Shown one piece after another: positions 43,001-53,600 of a stretch of DNA of 62,000 bases. The stretch is from Branchiostoma floridae (lineage: Eukaryota > Chordata > Leptocardii > Amphioxiformes > Branchiostomatidae): the NCBI RefSeq assembly GCF_000003815.2, contig NC_049989.1:23183626-23245625 (forward strand), read 5' to 3'. The notes under the pieces are model-generated. The model did no database searches and had not been told where the DNA came from. It was given only the letters and a program-made list of their open reading frames with translations. Position numbers and translations under genes: made by a program. The stretch's first letter is position 1, and each line of letters opens with the position of its first letter.

Positions 43001-43283
43001 TTAGTGAGCGTAGAAAAGTCACAGTCTGGTTGAGACTTACCAAACCCAAACCTACCGGTATCTCTTTACATGCGGCCCGTATCAGCTGCGCACTGAGGAG
43101 CACGGTCTGTACGGAACATACCACCAGCACCGAGCACAGCATCATCCCCACCCCCACGGGGTACCGGTACACCGGCCCGGGGGTGTGGAAGTAGGCGGCG
43201 TACACAGCCAACCCGACCGCCGCCGCGACCAGGCACACCACCCCGAAACCCAGCACGGGCCTCAGCAGCCGGGTCGGAGCCAT
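36574..43283 (-). CDS. Five-pass membrane protein with an alpha/beta-hydrolase domain (probable pseudo-enzyme)
   Basis: Exons on the - strand: 43056-43283, 42397-42493, 41759-41982, 40782-40931, 40138-40384, 39446-39587, 38524-38680, (gap), 37451-37627 and 36574-36792. They join in phase and give at least 546 residues. Start MAPTRLLRPVLGFG. Hydrophobic helices lie at about residues 10-30, 45-70, 88-108, 120-140 and 190-212. The C-terminal half is an alpha/beta hydrolase: VWLETGGGHTMYDLLG (oxyanion-type loop), ACAYDKPGMGLSDYG, VVAAWGGGVNLAWEFA at the nucleophile elbow, IPLLVMASRTND and a final EILRYLDGLPTIA helix. The elbow lacks the GxSxG serine and no catalytic His is obvious near the end. 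The 795-base gap (37655-38449) could hide an exon, although the phases match without one. No named orthologue is recognised; the role is unknown. Confidence 0.85.
36985..37275. repeat. About 42-bp minisatellite in the hydrolase gene's last intron
   Basis: Six to seven near-identical copies of a unit containing CCCTGTCCCTGGTGCTGAAT and GACACACCAACAAGACTGGT. Very low divergence implies recent expansion and likely length polymorphism. I could not relate the unit to a neighbouring splice site. Confidence 0.92.
37655..38449. other. Assembly gap (N)
   Basis: 795 consecutive N inside the hydrolase gene, between the exons at 38524-38680 and 37451-37627. The right edge is a GT/CA-type simple repeat, a likely reason for the gap. 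Any missing exon would have to be phase 0-0. Confidence 0.99.
38726..38943. mobile_element. Foldback inverted-repeat element (family 1, copy 2) next to a hydrolase exon
   Basis: Arms TTACAACAATTTTCTTCGAT and its complement, enclosing TACATACCTGCCAAATTTTC and its complement. It shares CATACCTCCAAATTTT-type core and flank TTCATCAGTCACGT with the element at 18063. The shared flank reaches to about 38693, within 15 bp of the acceptor of exon 38524-38680. Confidence 0.78.
39897..40075. repeat. CT microsatellite in the hydrolase gene
   Basis: Long CT-dinucleotide tract with CCTGT interruptions, within the intron between exons 40138-40384 and 39446-39587. It ends about 60 bp from the donor of the former. 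Confidence 0.95.
41099..41211. repeat. Palindromic element
   Basis: CTCCTTCTGGTTGGTCAGAA and downstream CTGATCAATCAGAAGGAG are inverted copies, with GAATCGACACNGG on both sides of a short centre rich in ACCGGT. Small foldback element in the hydrolase gene intron. Confidence 0.7.
41432..41746 (+). mobile_element. Retroposed 3' end with A-rich tail and 14-bp target duplication
   Basis: AAGACTTTCAACTT at 41432-41445 and 41733-41746 flanks a 287-bp insert that ends GTGAATAAAAAGTGGGG plus an A-rich tail. AATAAA, a tail and a long target duplication indicate LINE-mediated retroposition. The source is not recognised. The insertion point is 13 bp inside the intron from the donor at 41759. Confidence 0.72.
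42715..42870. promoter_or_regulatory. Promoter-like motif cluster in hydrolase intron 1
   Basis: Within about 150 bp: TGACGTGACGTCAC (CRE-type palindrome), ACCCGGAAGTGAC (Ets-type), CGCGCGGCCG and a TATAAATATAAG stretch. It could be an internal or alternative promoter. No transcript start can be shown. Confidence 0.3.
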
Positions 43284-43298
43284 GGAACACGGCGGACA

Positions 43299-43610
43299 CA
43301 GGTACGGCTAGAACACTGCACGACGTCTGTGTACGGAGTTAGCTGGACTCTGTCCGAAGCGCTGGTCGCAGCCTTGGGGTAAACTTGAACACGATACACG
43401 GACACAGGTACGGCTAGAACACTGCACGTCTGTGGACGGAGTTAGGTAGACTCTGTCCGAAGCGCGGGTCGCAGCAGTCGGCTCTTAACCTTGGCGTAAA
43501 CTTGAACACGATACACAGAACAGGGCACGACTAGAACACTGTGTGTGTTTATGGCGTTAGCAAAATCCTGTCCGAAGTCCGCGCGGGCTTGAACGCGACC
43601 TGAGGTACAG
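43299..43610 (-). repeat. About 115-bp tandem repeat just upstream of the hydrolase start codon
   Basis: Three copies of a unit with GGTACGGCTAGAACACTGCA, GACTCTGTCCGAAGCGC and TAAACTTGAACACGATACAC, the third more diverged. The array begins 15 bp upstream of ATG and so occupies the presumed 5' UTR and promoter. Confidence 0.85.
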
Positions 43611-43885
43611 ATATAAACTGTGAGTCAACCTCACGCTCAACCCTGGTGCGTCATGTGATCGTACATAACAGTGGTGGATATAAGATGTCAAGGCCAAGGG
43701 TCAAGTTACGTAAGACGCGTGCTATCTTAAGTCAACGTTAATTGTAGCCTCCTCTGATTTTAATTTTATTTCTAATTTACTAAACTTGCAGACAATGCAA
43801 TAGATGGCACACCCAGGCAGCGTAGCTGATATTGGGAGCCAACATATACATCCATACATTACACTTCTCATAGAATACACATAAG

Positions 43886-44333
43886 GCCATATTGATTTGA
43901 TTGTATGGATGACATCCTCCAGGAACTCCAAAACTGATGCGAGCGAGCGAATAAAAAAAAAGTTTGGCAAAAAAAAAGTTGCCTTCAGTATGAAATCAAA
44001 GTGGCCTGGAAGGTTGAACATAGTATGGTATACCATGATCCTCTGGACCTGAATTTTCTGTACTGGTACCTCCCCCAACCAACAATAGATTTTTTTTTTC
44101 TTTCCGTCCTTTCACATCTTATTCTTTGACTTAAGATTCATTTTGGCATTCTATATATGGCATTAGTTATCTGTTTTCTGATACTTTTTTTTCAATCTAC
44201 GGAATATTTGTGCTCATTTTACAGCTGCTTTGCACAATTTATTGTGTGGTCGAAAACTTTTTTTTTTTTTGGAAATGGCCAAAAATTGGTGCGAGCGCGG
44301 ATGTCATCCATATAATCAAATCAACGTGGCCTA
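43886..44333. mobile_element. Inverted-repeat element with nested fragment
   Basis: Left AAGGCCATATTGATTTGATT and right AATCAAATCAACGTGGCCT are inverted, with GGATGACATCC/GGATGTCATCC inside each end. A piece of the element type at 28270 (CTGAATTTTCTGTACTGGTA) lies inside at about 44049-44070. Confidence 0.72.
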
Positions 44334-46936
44334 ACTAGAGATAAATATGTGTAGTCACATATACACGCAGGGTCGCTTTTAAGTGTAATTTATGCCAGGT
44401 GAAATTTTAGCTAGGTAATGTTAAAATGCAGGTGTGCACATATACAGCCCTTGTAGTTAGAGGTCAAAGGGTGGTTGCGACAAGGAGGTGAGGCAGTTAG
44501 AAATGGTCTGTCCCAAACTGAACACTCCATACTCCGAGAAGAAAATGCCCCCACCTAAACAATCCCATCTGCAGGAAGAAATGGACTGTCCCCACCTGAA
44601 TAGACCCTCCAGCAATAAGAAATGTACTAGCCCCACCTGAACAACCCCCCGGCCTTCAGCAAGTTCTAAGTACTTGAGACACACGTACACACGAGGTGCG
44701 AGGGACTAGTACTCTCGACCAAACAGAAAACAGTGCACGTAATAAAGCTTGCCGTCCGTTTATTTTACTGCCTGCATAAATTATGGAGATGAACGTCAAA
44801 ATTTGCATAATTAAAATGTTACTACATTCCAATCTACTTAAGGAACATACTGTATGAATATCAAAAGTGTAACAGCTTTTTTTAATTTTGAAATTGATAT
44901 GCAAATTATTGCCTCATTTGCATAAATTTCACATCTCATGGTAATCTTAATGATAATAATTACATTTGACGAAAAGATTAATCACCTATCATTTAACAGT
45001 GAGCTTTTATTAGTAGCTTTCATTTGCTGAAATTATGAAAATGAGCTCCCTCAGAGGTATACAATATAGCAATTATAGCAATTATCTATTCAAATGGAAT
45101 AAAAGCATATATTCCGTCAAATCAGAAAAATAACTCATTTTTGTCCTTACGTATTGATAGCACTTTAGTCTTAATTAAACGTTATTTATTATCATTTTGA
45201 CACAATTTGACAACCCACAAACCAAAGTGCACAAGAGTGCTGTCCCTTTTTATATAGCTTGAAATGAAGACAGTTAATTTTTTGTTGCAGTTGAATGGTT
45301 CCGTCACTTTTTATATTCTTTAAGTAGAACGTCTTTTGTTCTAACTTATTTCGTTTATTCGATGGATTTTCTACTACAGGCCTGGCCACCTTGTCTTGGA
45401 AAAGCTACTATGTAAAAAAAAATATGCTTCGTGAACAAAAGTTTTTTTTCTTAGTTAAATTGCTATATTACATTGTACACTTTGTATACTTAATTGGATG
45501 TTCCCTTTCTACCCAACCCGTTAAACCACATACAATAAGATTGCCCCCTCCCTCCCCTAGATTTACATCAATGAAATGAATGGTCCCTCTCCCATCCCAT
45601 TAAAAGCATCATGTACGTGAAATGTATGTTCAATCCCATCAAACCCTTAACCTAATGTTGAATGGATGGTCCATCTGTCTATAGTATTGGGAATAATGGA
45701 AAACAAGCACATTTCTTAAATCGTTTATTTTATAAATCACACGAAAGTACTAAAAGCAACGCCTTTAGAATTTCTGAAAATAGGCGACTTATATCAAATA
45801 CTTGGTATGTACTTAAAAATATAGGAATATTCAAACGTATAGAAAACGTATAAAAAAAACAAATGTAACTTCAAACTTGACAACATTGCTCACTTAAATC
45901 TTTAAATGATATCACCTCGAATTTGGAATATGTAATAACCTCAATCAAATTCCCTTTGCTATACAATGCAGGCTTAAGACAAAAAATATATAAATGTAGA
46001 ATATTACAACACTGAGCCGAAATCAAAGCTTAGAAATTAATGAACTAACCTTTGCTCTTTAACACTATACTGACATCCCAATTATACTTATACTTGTGAA
46101 GAGCTGGTCTCAGTTCAAAACTCCTCTCATACATTTCAATGCTAAGTTTTTAAATTAAGGTGACGTGAGTTTGTCATAAATCCCACAATTACAATATTTT
46201 CTTCTAAATTAATGTGTCATACATCACCATGGTTACCAACAGAGCAGCTAAATTTAGACGTCTAAAAAACGTCCACAAAACTGACGTCATTCCGTGAGCA
46301 TTGAGGATGCAGTGGACTGAATAAGAACTGGTCAGCCTCTATATAATATAATCACCATGTTATTTTAGGTTATGGTTTTCATGTTCAGATCTTTTATGGC
46401 CATTATCTAGCATGAGTACATTTATGGGGGTGGGAGTAGGGGCAGGTGATCAAATGTAGTGGTCCTGGTTTTTATTGACTATTCCTAGAGCCTTGTTTTA
46501 AACATCTTGCATAAGATCTGCATCTTTTGTTGGGGCTCTTTTGTGGGAATTTCACATATTTATACGGGTGTAACTGTGAGATAGCCAACGGGTATCACTA
46601 CAGTGATCCTGACGCGATGGAGGCCTGCCTTTTTTGGCTATGTCTTTTTTTAGCTGTTGCAATGGTCTCGTTTTATCAGCCCTCTGTAGATCTGTATTTT
46701 TTTCATTTTCAGGCTGTTATGCATTTATGTTGAGCGTCTACATCTTTGTGCAGGTGTGTTTGTGAAGTGTTTAACAGGATATCACTGTTATGACGGGAGA
46801 TGGGGGGTCATCTTTAGAAGGAAGATCAGGTAGAGTACTATTTAGTTCCAAGGGTCATGTCTCGTCTCGTATTTTTGGCTGCATTTACACATTTGCTCAA
46901 TCTGCTGGGTTAGTCTGTGAGGTGTATATTGCATCT
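44334..46936. other. Intergenic, AT-rich
   Basis: No gene recognised between the hydrolase 5' end and the LRR gene stop. Small repeats of CCCACCTGAA near 44570-44650 are the only pattern noted. The 3' UTR of the LRR gene presumably occupies part of its right end. Confidence 0.5.
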
Positions 46937-49261
46937 CTATCGTGGCTGACCCTGCTCTGTCTCATCATTTGTACATCCGTACACACGGTTAAGCTCCAAG
47001 GTGTCAGGCTCCGTATTATATGTTAGATTTCTACCAGCCAACAATTCGCCAATGATAGCCTCAGACTGGCCCTGCCCTGTTTGATCATTTGTACATTCGT
47101 ACACACGGTTAACGTCTGAGGTTTCAGGCTCCGTATTATATGTTAGATTTCTACCTTCCAACAAGTCAACAGCGGCAGCCTGAATCTGACCCTGCCCTGT
47201 CTGATCATTTGTACATCCGTACACACGGTTAATGTCTGAGGTTTCAGGCTGTGTATTATATGTTGGATTTCTACCATCCAACAATTCGCCAGCGATGGCC
47301 TGAGACTGGCCCTGCACTGTCTGATCATTTGTACATTTCGAATTAGACTCTAACTCAACCGGCTCCGTCTGGCATGTTAGACTTCTATGCAATAATTCCT
47401 TTTCGTAGTCAAGGGTAGCCTGAGCTTGACAATGCCCTATGTGATCATGACCACTGGTAGCTGCAACAGCTGTGGTGTTTGTGTTGGATTCAGTTATGGC
47501 CTGAAATTTGCTCTGCCCTGTCTGATCATGACAACGTGCACTGATGACTGAAACAGATGTAGTGTTTGTGTTGCATTCAATGCTAGTCTGAGACTGGCTC
47601 GGCCCTGCCTGATCATGACCACTGGTCACTACAGTAGTTGTGGTCTTCATGCCTTCAGTGATGACCCGAGACTGGCCCTGGCCTTTCTGATCATACTGGG
47701 CATCAATATCTTCATACTGGTGATCATGATCACTTGTTATTACAGCTTTTGTGGTGTTTGTTCTGGTTAAACCAACACTTGGATCTTCTAGACTTTGGGC
47801 AGAACCTACATCGTCAGAAGTTTTGTACTGTTTAATGTGTGTTTGTACATGGTTATAGAGAGGATTTGGCTGCAAGGCAGCTAACTGTGTCTGAATTTGA
47901 ATACTTCTATCATCCAAAACAACTTTTGGACGTTGGCATGAAGGAGGATTCTTGGCCCTCCTCTTGCACCAGATAGTGAGAATGGTAACACCAGTCAGGG
48001 CAATGCCAGCCGCTAAACCACAGAGAGAGGCAATGAGAACAGGTATGGGAAAACTGGGAGCAGGATCATGGGAACTGTTGCTTTCTGGTGTACTTAGATG
48101 GACAGGTAATGGTGTGAATGTGGTATAAACAATAACAGATGTGGAAATGTGGTTAGTTTTGCCATTGTAGGAGTTACCTCTTTCGAATTGGGCATCAATG
48201 GGTAGGGATACTTTACTTGGATTGACAGACAGTTTAGTGAGCGGCGCCATTGTAGGAGTAGTTACCACTTTACAGGCCAGGTCATTAGGGTTGATATCTT
48301 TAAGCTTTTGTCCAGAGAACCTGGCAGGCTGAGAACATACTATTTGGTTTTCAAACGAATGAGACCCATTCATCTTCAGCCTGAAAGGTAACATCCTACA
48401 GTCACATTGCCATGGGTTGTGGCTAACGTCTGCCAAAGTTACAGATGCCAAAATATTAAACGCTGACATTGGGAGGACAGATATCTGGTTTAATCCCAGA
48501 TACAAAGTTTGGAGTTGTGGCAGATTTGAGAATGTGTTAGGTTCAATTTCAAGTATGCTGTTTTTTCCGAGGTTCAAATAATACAGCTTGTGTAAATTTA
48601 AGAATGCATCAGGATGGATGTCAATTATTTTATTGGACAGTAAGCTTAACGTGTCGAGATTTGTTAGGTTTGAAAATGCAAAACGCTGAATGTGAGTTAT
48701 TTCGTTCCTGTGTAGGGTCAGACGTGTCAGTTTTGGAAGATTTAAGAAAGCACCAGGCTGAATGTTGGTTATTTGGTTGTCGTGCAGCTCCAACATTGTC
48801 AGCTTTGGCAGATTTGAGAACGTAGCAGGTTGAATGAGAGTTATTCTGTTTTCGAAAAGAAATAGCGTTCTGAGATTTGGTAGATCTGCAAATGTACCAG
48901 ACTGAATATTAGTTATTTGATTGCATTGTAGGTGCAGCCATCCAAGCTTTCGTAAGTTTGAGAATGTATCAGAGTGAATCATCCCAGTAATATGACTGCT
49001 GTCTAGATCCAGGGTCGTAAGATCCCTGTACCTTGTGAGATCTGACGCACGTAACGATCTAATTTGATTATTTGCCAAAAACAGCTCAAAGATGTTTGGT
49101 GGCAGGTTCTGGGGAATGCTGGTGAGGTCCATCCTGGAGCATTTGCAGGATGAGGCTGATTTGCACCTTTTTCTGCAGTCCTTCTCAACTGATAGCCACC
49201 AGCTTCTGGCAACGTTCATAATGAGAAGAAACATCAACAAGCTCTGTAGCTTTTTGCTCAT
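46937..49261 (-). CDS. Leucine-rich-repeat single-pass membrane receptor
   Basis: One coding exon, 774 residues. The start MSKKLQSLLMFLLIMNVARS was chosen because it gives a signal peptide and lies 6 bp inside an exon that opens after a TTTTTATCTGGCAG acceptor (exon from 49267); the frame stays open upstream but looks like intron. Order: signal peptide; LRRNT with CRKRCKSASSCKC; about nine LRRs of the LxxLxLxxNxIxxIxxxxFxNLxx type; LRRCT (NPWQCDCRMLPF and two further Cys); a Ser/Thr-rich stalk; a transmembrane helix (IPVLIASLCGLAAGIALTGV) followed by WCKRR; and a cytoplasmic tail of about 310 residues with tandem repeats and tyrosines. Such LRR receptors are numerous in lancelets and are often proposed as immune or neural recognition proteins. 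The ligand and signalling are unknown. Confidence 0.93.
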   Translation of the reverse strand: MSKKLQSLLMFLLIMNVARSWWLSVEKDCRKRCKSASSCKCSRMDLTSIPQNLPPNIFELFLANNQIRSLRASDLTRYRDLTTLDLDSSHITGMIHSDTFSNLRKLGWLHLQCNQITNIQSGTFADLPNLRTLFLFENRITLIQPATFSNLPKLTMLELHDNQITNIQPGAFLNLPKLTRLTLHRNEITHIQRFAFSNLTNLDTLSLLSNKIIDIHPDAFLNLHKLYYLNLGKNSILEIEPNTFSNLPQLQTLYLGLNQISVLPMSAFNILASVTLADVSHNPWQCDCRMLPFRLKMNGSHSFENQIVCSQPARFSGQKLKDINPNDLACKVVTTPTMAPLTKLSVNPSKVSLPIDAQFERGNSYNGKTNHISTSVIVYTTFTPLPVHLSTPESNSSHDPAPSFPIPVLIASLCGLAAGIALTGVTILTIWCKRRAKNPPSCQRPKVVLDDRSIQIQTQLAALQPNPLYNHVQTHIKQYKTSDDVGSAQSLEDPSVGLTRTNTTKAVITSDHDHQYEDIDAQYDQKGQGQSRVITEGMKTTTTVVTSGHDQAGPSQSQTSIECNTNTTSVSVISARCHDQTGQSKFQAITESNTNTTAVAATSGHDHIGHCQAQATLDYEKELLHRSLTCQTEPVELESNSKCTNDQTVQGQSQAIAGELLDGRNPTYNTQPETSDINRVYGCTNDQTGQGQIQAAAVDLLEGRNLTYNTEPETSDVNRVYECTNDQTGQGQSEAIIGELLAGRNLTYNTEPDTLELNRVYGCTNDETEQGQPR
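46941..47345 (-). repeat. 120-bp coding tandem repeat at the LRR receptor C-terminus
   Basis: Three to four in-frame units of 40 residues, each containing CTNDQTGQGQ, a GELLxGRN or DLLEGRN segment, then NLTYNTEPETSDVNRVY. The last unit is cut short by the stop codon. Looser HDQxGQ repeats precede them in the tail. Confidence 0.92.
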
Positions 49262-49936
49262 GTTGTCCTGCCAGATAAAAATAAGGTACAAGTTATACAA
49301 GGAATGAAATTGCAATACGACTGTTAGGCCTGAAAGAAAGTTATAGTACATGTTAAACCTGGAATGAAAATTATAGTACATGTAAGATCTGGGATAAAAT
49401 GTAACCAATTCGGACATAACGTAACGATTCTTAAAGTAGTTAGTACCTACAGAGATCCACAATCTATGTACATGTATCTGCTGAATATGGCATAACGTTG
49501 CAGACTGTCCACCACCTACATTTATAATGAACGCTTCATGTTTTTTTTAACATGTTTTTTGCACGGAGTGGGAGATGGTTGAAATATGCTGCATTTGCTC
49601 GCAAATGTTGCCTGTCTAGTTCCCATTAACCCTGTCTCTAATGAACCTGGACCTTACAGATTGGGGATTTTTTTCGTATTCAAAAGGTTTTGGTGCACAA
49701 ACTCAAAATTGCCTCGTCTAGTTCACTCAACCTCAGCCAATGAATGAGTGACGTGCCAATGCTATCTACAGATAGCGAGAAGAGACTTACCGTTGGACAG
49801 GTTTAGATTTGTCTTGATCACTTATATACACCGTTATGTTATTTGTCTGAGCCTAGATTCTTGAATATTGACGAGCATGTTGTTTGCTTCAGGATTTTCC
49901 CGTAATACATTTCAAATCTTTTTAAGTGGGGAGATA

Positions 49937-50642
49937 GAGTCCATTCCAAGACACCATGAGGGTTTTTAGGCGATATTTATAATTAGTCTGAATTATTTTG
50001 AATAAAAGAATATCTGAGCCACAATAATTAGATTATTTTTAAAAAAATGACCAAGAAAGTACTCATATATTTGAATTCCTTTGAATATTTTAGAAACATT
50101 TTGAAAGTAACTGTACAAAAATATCTTTATTTAGAATTATTGTGAAAGCTCTGTGTGATTATTTCACATTTACAAATATTTGCAAAAAATGGTAAACCTG
50201 GCCAAATGGTTAAATTAGTTTATTGCCCCCATAAAAGTAAGCCCTATTGTTGTATCTGTATATTTTTAGATTTCACTGCTGGGCACTGGTGAATCCTTTG
50301 TGGTGGGCCATTGTTGCATGGCACCCAACCATACTTTGCAAGAATGTGTGAATTGCTATCTTCCCAGCCCACTGAACCATTTACAAAAAATGGTAGAAAA
50401 TGGTAGAAAATGGTAAATAATGGTAGAATGCTGTTATCATTATTTAGAAACCATTAGAAGTATCCAATTCCACACGATGAATATTTCCAAAGTTTTACAG
50501 GACCAGGGAAATATTTATAAAGTTGAAACAGTGTTACAAATATTTCTGAAGTATCAAATGTCATAGACATATAATTACAAAACTTTAAAATCAATTCTAA
50601 ACAATGGCCACAAACATCCGCATGGTGTCTTGGAATGGACTC
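49937..50642. mobile_element. 706-bp inverted-repeat element in the LRR 5' flank
   Basis: Ends GAGTCCATTCCAAGACACCA and (complement) GAGTCCATTCCAAGACACCA match over about 22 bp and are flanked by TA on both sides, as for Tc1/mariner-type elements. No coding inside. It is absent from the two other copies of the flank. Confidence 0.8.
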
Positions 50643-51814
50643 TAAGCAAGAAAATTTTCATGATCCTTTAATATCAACTTTTGGCATAATTTCTAATCTG
50701 AATTGTTTCAGTGAATGTAAGGATGGCAGTTTCAAATGAGCATGTCTAACTTCTAAAGTGTAGTGGACGTGTCTTCACAGAAATCACCATTTGCATCCAC
50801 GTCAGCATGTATGCACTAATTACCTGCTTTGATTAGACTGTGGATTCTATGTGGGAATCAAGGAGGTTAAATCATAAAATTGAATTTTACATTTATTTCT
50901 AGTACCATGTAAGTTACTGCATGTTCAGTAGCTACATCACGTGTCACTGTTACCTAAAGAGAAGATACAATCTATATTGCTGAATAGGGAGAAACTGACA
51001 AGTCACAGAATACGCAGACTCGTCTTCCCCTACATTCATTATGAACAGTGCATGTTTTGTATTCTACACAAGTTTTATTCGTTGGTTCATGGGTTGAAAG
51101 AAGCAATGCTTATTAAGATTTGAAGAGAGTTTTAGGGGAGGTCTATTTAGTACATGCCAAGCTTTGTACAACGTTTTAGGCAGTGAGTAAAGTCAGATGC
51201 ACGTTTTCCTACAGATCCCACAAAGCTATCCACTGATTTCATTTCAGCCTCCATATAGACCAAAGAGAGGTATATAGATCGAAGCTAACAGGGCTGGACT
51301 TCAGGTTATGCTAGTGGATATTGTTCATGGTACTCAAACTCTAAATTGCCTCTTTTGGTTCACTTTTACCTTGGAATGAGTAATGTACCAATGCAGTCAA
51401 CAGAAGAGACTTACGTTTGATGTTCACCCAAACTTGTCCTTCGGTCTAGTCAGGAACGTCTTGTTTGGCCCTTCCAGGGCGAGGAAGTCGTGAAGGATTT
51501 CAGAGCCTCTTACTCGCTGTTGTGCATGTTGGATACGTTCTTCAGCAGCTGAATAGGAACAGGGTGTGGCGAACAGTGTTAGATTAGTCTTATTCATATG
51601 GTTGCCTTAATTGTCTGAACCTTGATCCTTGAATATTGACGCTTAAGGAGTTGTTTACGCCAAGACATGTCTTATTTCATGATCCGTAATAGATTTCAAA
51701 TATTCTATGAGGGGCGATAACCTGAAACATCTGCTATAAAGGTAATGATCCCTTATCAATTTATAGCATATTTTTCAATCAGACTATCATCGGTAAATGT
51801 TAAGCAGAGAAATT

Positions 51815-51966
51815 GAAGAAGATTCACTCTTTACTTCTGGATACTTAAAAATATGTCGCGAAAGGTGTCCACCTTTCTTCATCAGTGAAATGAAGAAAAG
51901 GTGGACACCTTTCGAAACGTCTATTAAAATTTTTAAAGTATCCAGAAGTAAAGAGTGAATATTCTT
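51815..51966. repeat. Foldback element in the LRR 5' flank
   Basis: GATTCACTCTTTACTTCTGG and its complement at the far side, plus GAAAGGTGTCCACCTTT and its complement inside, leave a loop of only about 15 bases. Confidence 0.82.
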
Positions 51967-53600
51967 CAATTTTAACGTATCCTGGATGACTAATCTTCAC
52001 AAACGTGTTAAGCAAAGAGGTTCAAATGGATATGTCTACGCCCTAGTGTGCGACGGACGTGTCTTCGCAGAAACCACCATTTGCACACACGTCAGCAGAT
52101 AAACACTAATCACCTGCTCTGGTTAGACTGTGAGTTTTATGGGAGAAACAAGGAGGTTCAATCATAGAAAAGAATCTTTAGTTTATTTTCTGTATCATGT
52201 AAGTGACTGCTCAGTAGCAACCTGGGATGTCACTATTCACATAAAGAGCTCCAAAATCTATGTCGGTGCTAAATAAGGCAAAACTTTCAAGTCAAAGAAT
52301 ACGCAGACTTAAATTATAATGAACAGTACAGAGTATCGTATGCTACACCAATTTTATTTGTTCATTTTGTTGGTTCTTGAATTTTGAATTCAAGAAAACA
52401 ATGGATATTTATAGCTTCAAGAGAGTCTGAGGGTAGGTCTGTGTATTACGTGCTGAGTTTTGAACAGATATACCGAACTTTTCAGGGAGTGAGTTTAGCC
52501 AGATACAAGTTTTCCTACCAGTCCCACTCAGCTGTCCACCCACACTAGGATTATCTTTAATGTTATTAATCTTGTTTACTTTTTCATGGAAAATGTTTGG
52601 CGCGGCCTTGACCATTTCAAGTTATACACATTCAAGTCAGTAAAAGAAGATGGACTGGATATTAATGTGTGAAAATCTAACGACCTGAATGTAATTCTAC
52701 TAAAATTCTGCTTTGTTTAGTAATGTTATGCCCTTATGCAGAATATATCATAACTCCTATTTTATTGCAGTGTAACCTGCACCATGTCGATTGGGGGTGG
52801 TTTGAAAGAATTCGTTTCTCAAACTCCAAATTGCCTCGTCTAGTTCACTTTTACTTGATGTTAAACTAGTAATGTGCAATGCTATCTACAGAAGACACAT
52901 TTGCATTAAAGCTCATCTGCGTTGGTACAAATTTTTATCTTTCATTTAACACAAAAGCAATTTGCTGACCTCGAATTTTCTGTCGCTCAGGCGTAACATA
53001 CCTTCCAAACTTGTCTTTTTGTCTAGTCAGGAGCGCCTTCGGCTGCGACTTTCTGGATAAAGATGCCGTGAAGAGTCTACGTCCTCTTGTTGCTGCTGTA
53101 CTTGTAGGATACGTGCTTCAGCAGCCGAGCAGTCACAGGGTGTGGCAAACAGGTTTAGATTAGTCTTATTTATACGTTTACGTTAATTGTCTGAACCTAG
53201 ATCTTTGAATATTGACGCTTAAGCAGTTGTTTACGCCACGACATGTCTTATTTCATAATCCGTAATATATTTTAAATCTTTTATGAGGGTAGATGAAAAA
53301 ACTGCGTAATAAAGTTAATGATACCTTATCAAGTTATAGCATATTTTTCAATCAGACTATTTTATCTGAATGCAAGGTTGGTAGTTTCAAATTAGCATGT
53401 GTCTACATCCTAATGTGCGATGGACGAGTCTTCGCAGAAACCACCATTTGCATACACGTCAGTATGTATACACTAATCACCTGATCGGGGTAGACTGTGG
53501 GTTCTATTGGAGAACCAAGGAGGTTCAATCATATAATTGAAATGTTTGATTTATTTCGTATCTTGTAATGTTCTACCTTCATTAAACTTGTTATAAAGTG

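Larger units (their letters stand above)
49415..53600 (-). repeat. Triplicated 5' flank of the LRR gene with candidate first exons
   Basis: Two modules recur three times: a GAATATTGACG-containing module at about 49840, 51605 and 53170 (shared GTCTGAACC, TTTACGCCA and ACATGTCTTATTTCAT in the last two) and a CAGAAACCACCATTTGCA module at about 50780, 52065 and 53435. On the - strand each unit has a donor after related sequence: 49791 (GTCCAACG/GTAAGT), 51415 (CATCAAAC/GTAAGT) and 53002 (TTTGGAAG/GTATGT). These look like alternative non-coding first exons. The first copy is enlarged by the element at 49937-50642. Confidence 0.6.

Noticed and set aside
49262-49462. N-terminal extension of the LRR receptor frame
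   Set aside because: The extension lacks a signal peptide and contains a degenerate repeat; an acceptor at 49268 followed by ATG and a signal peptide is a better start.
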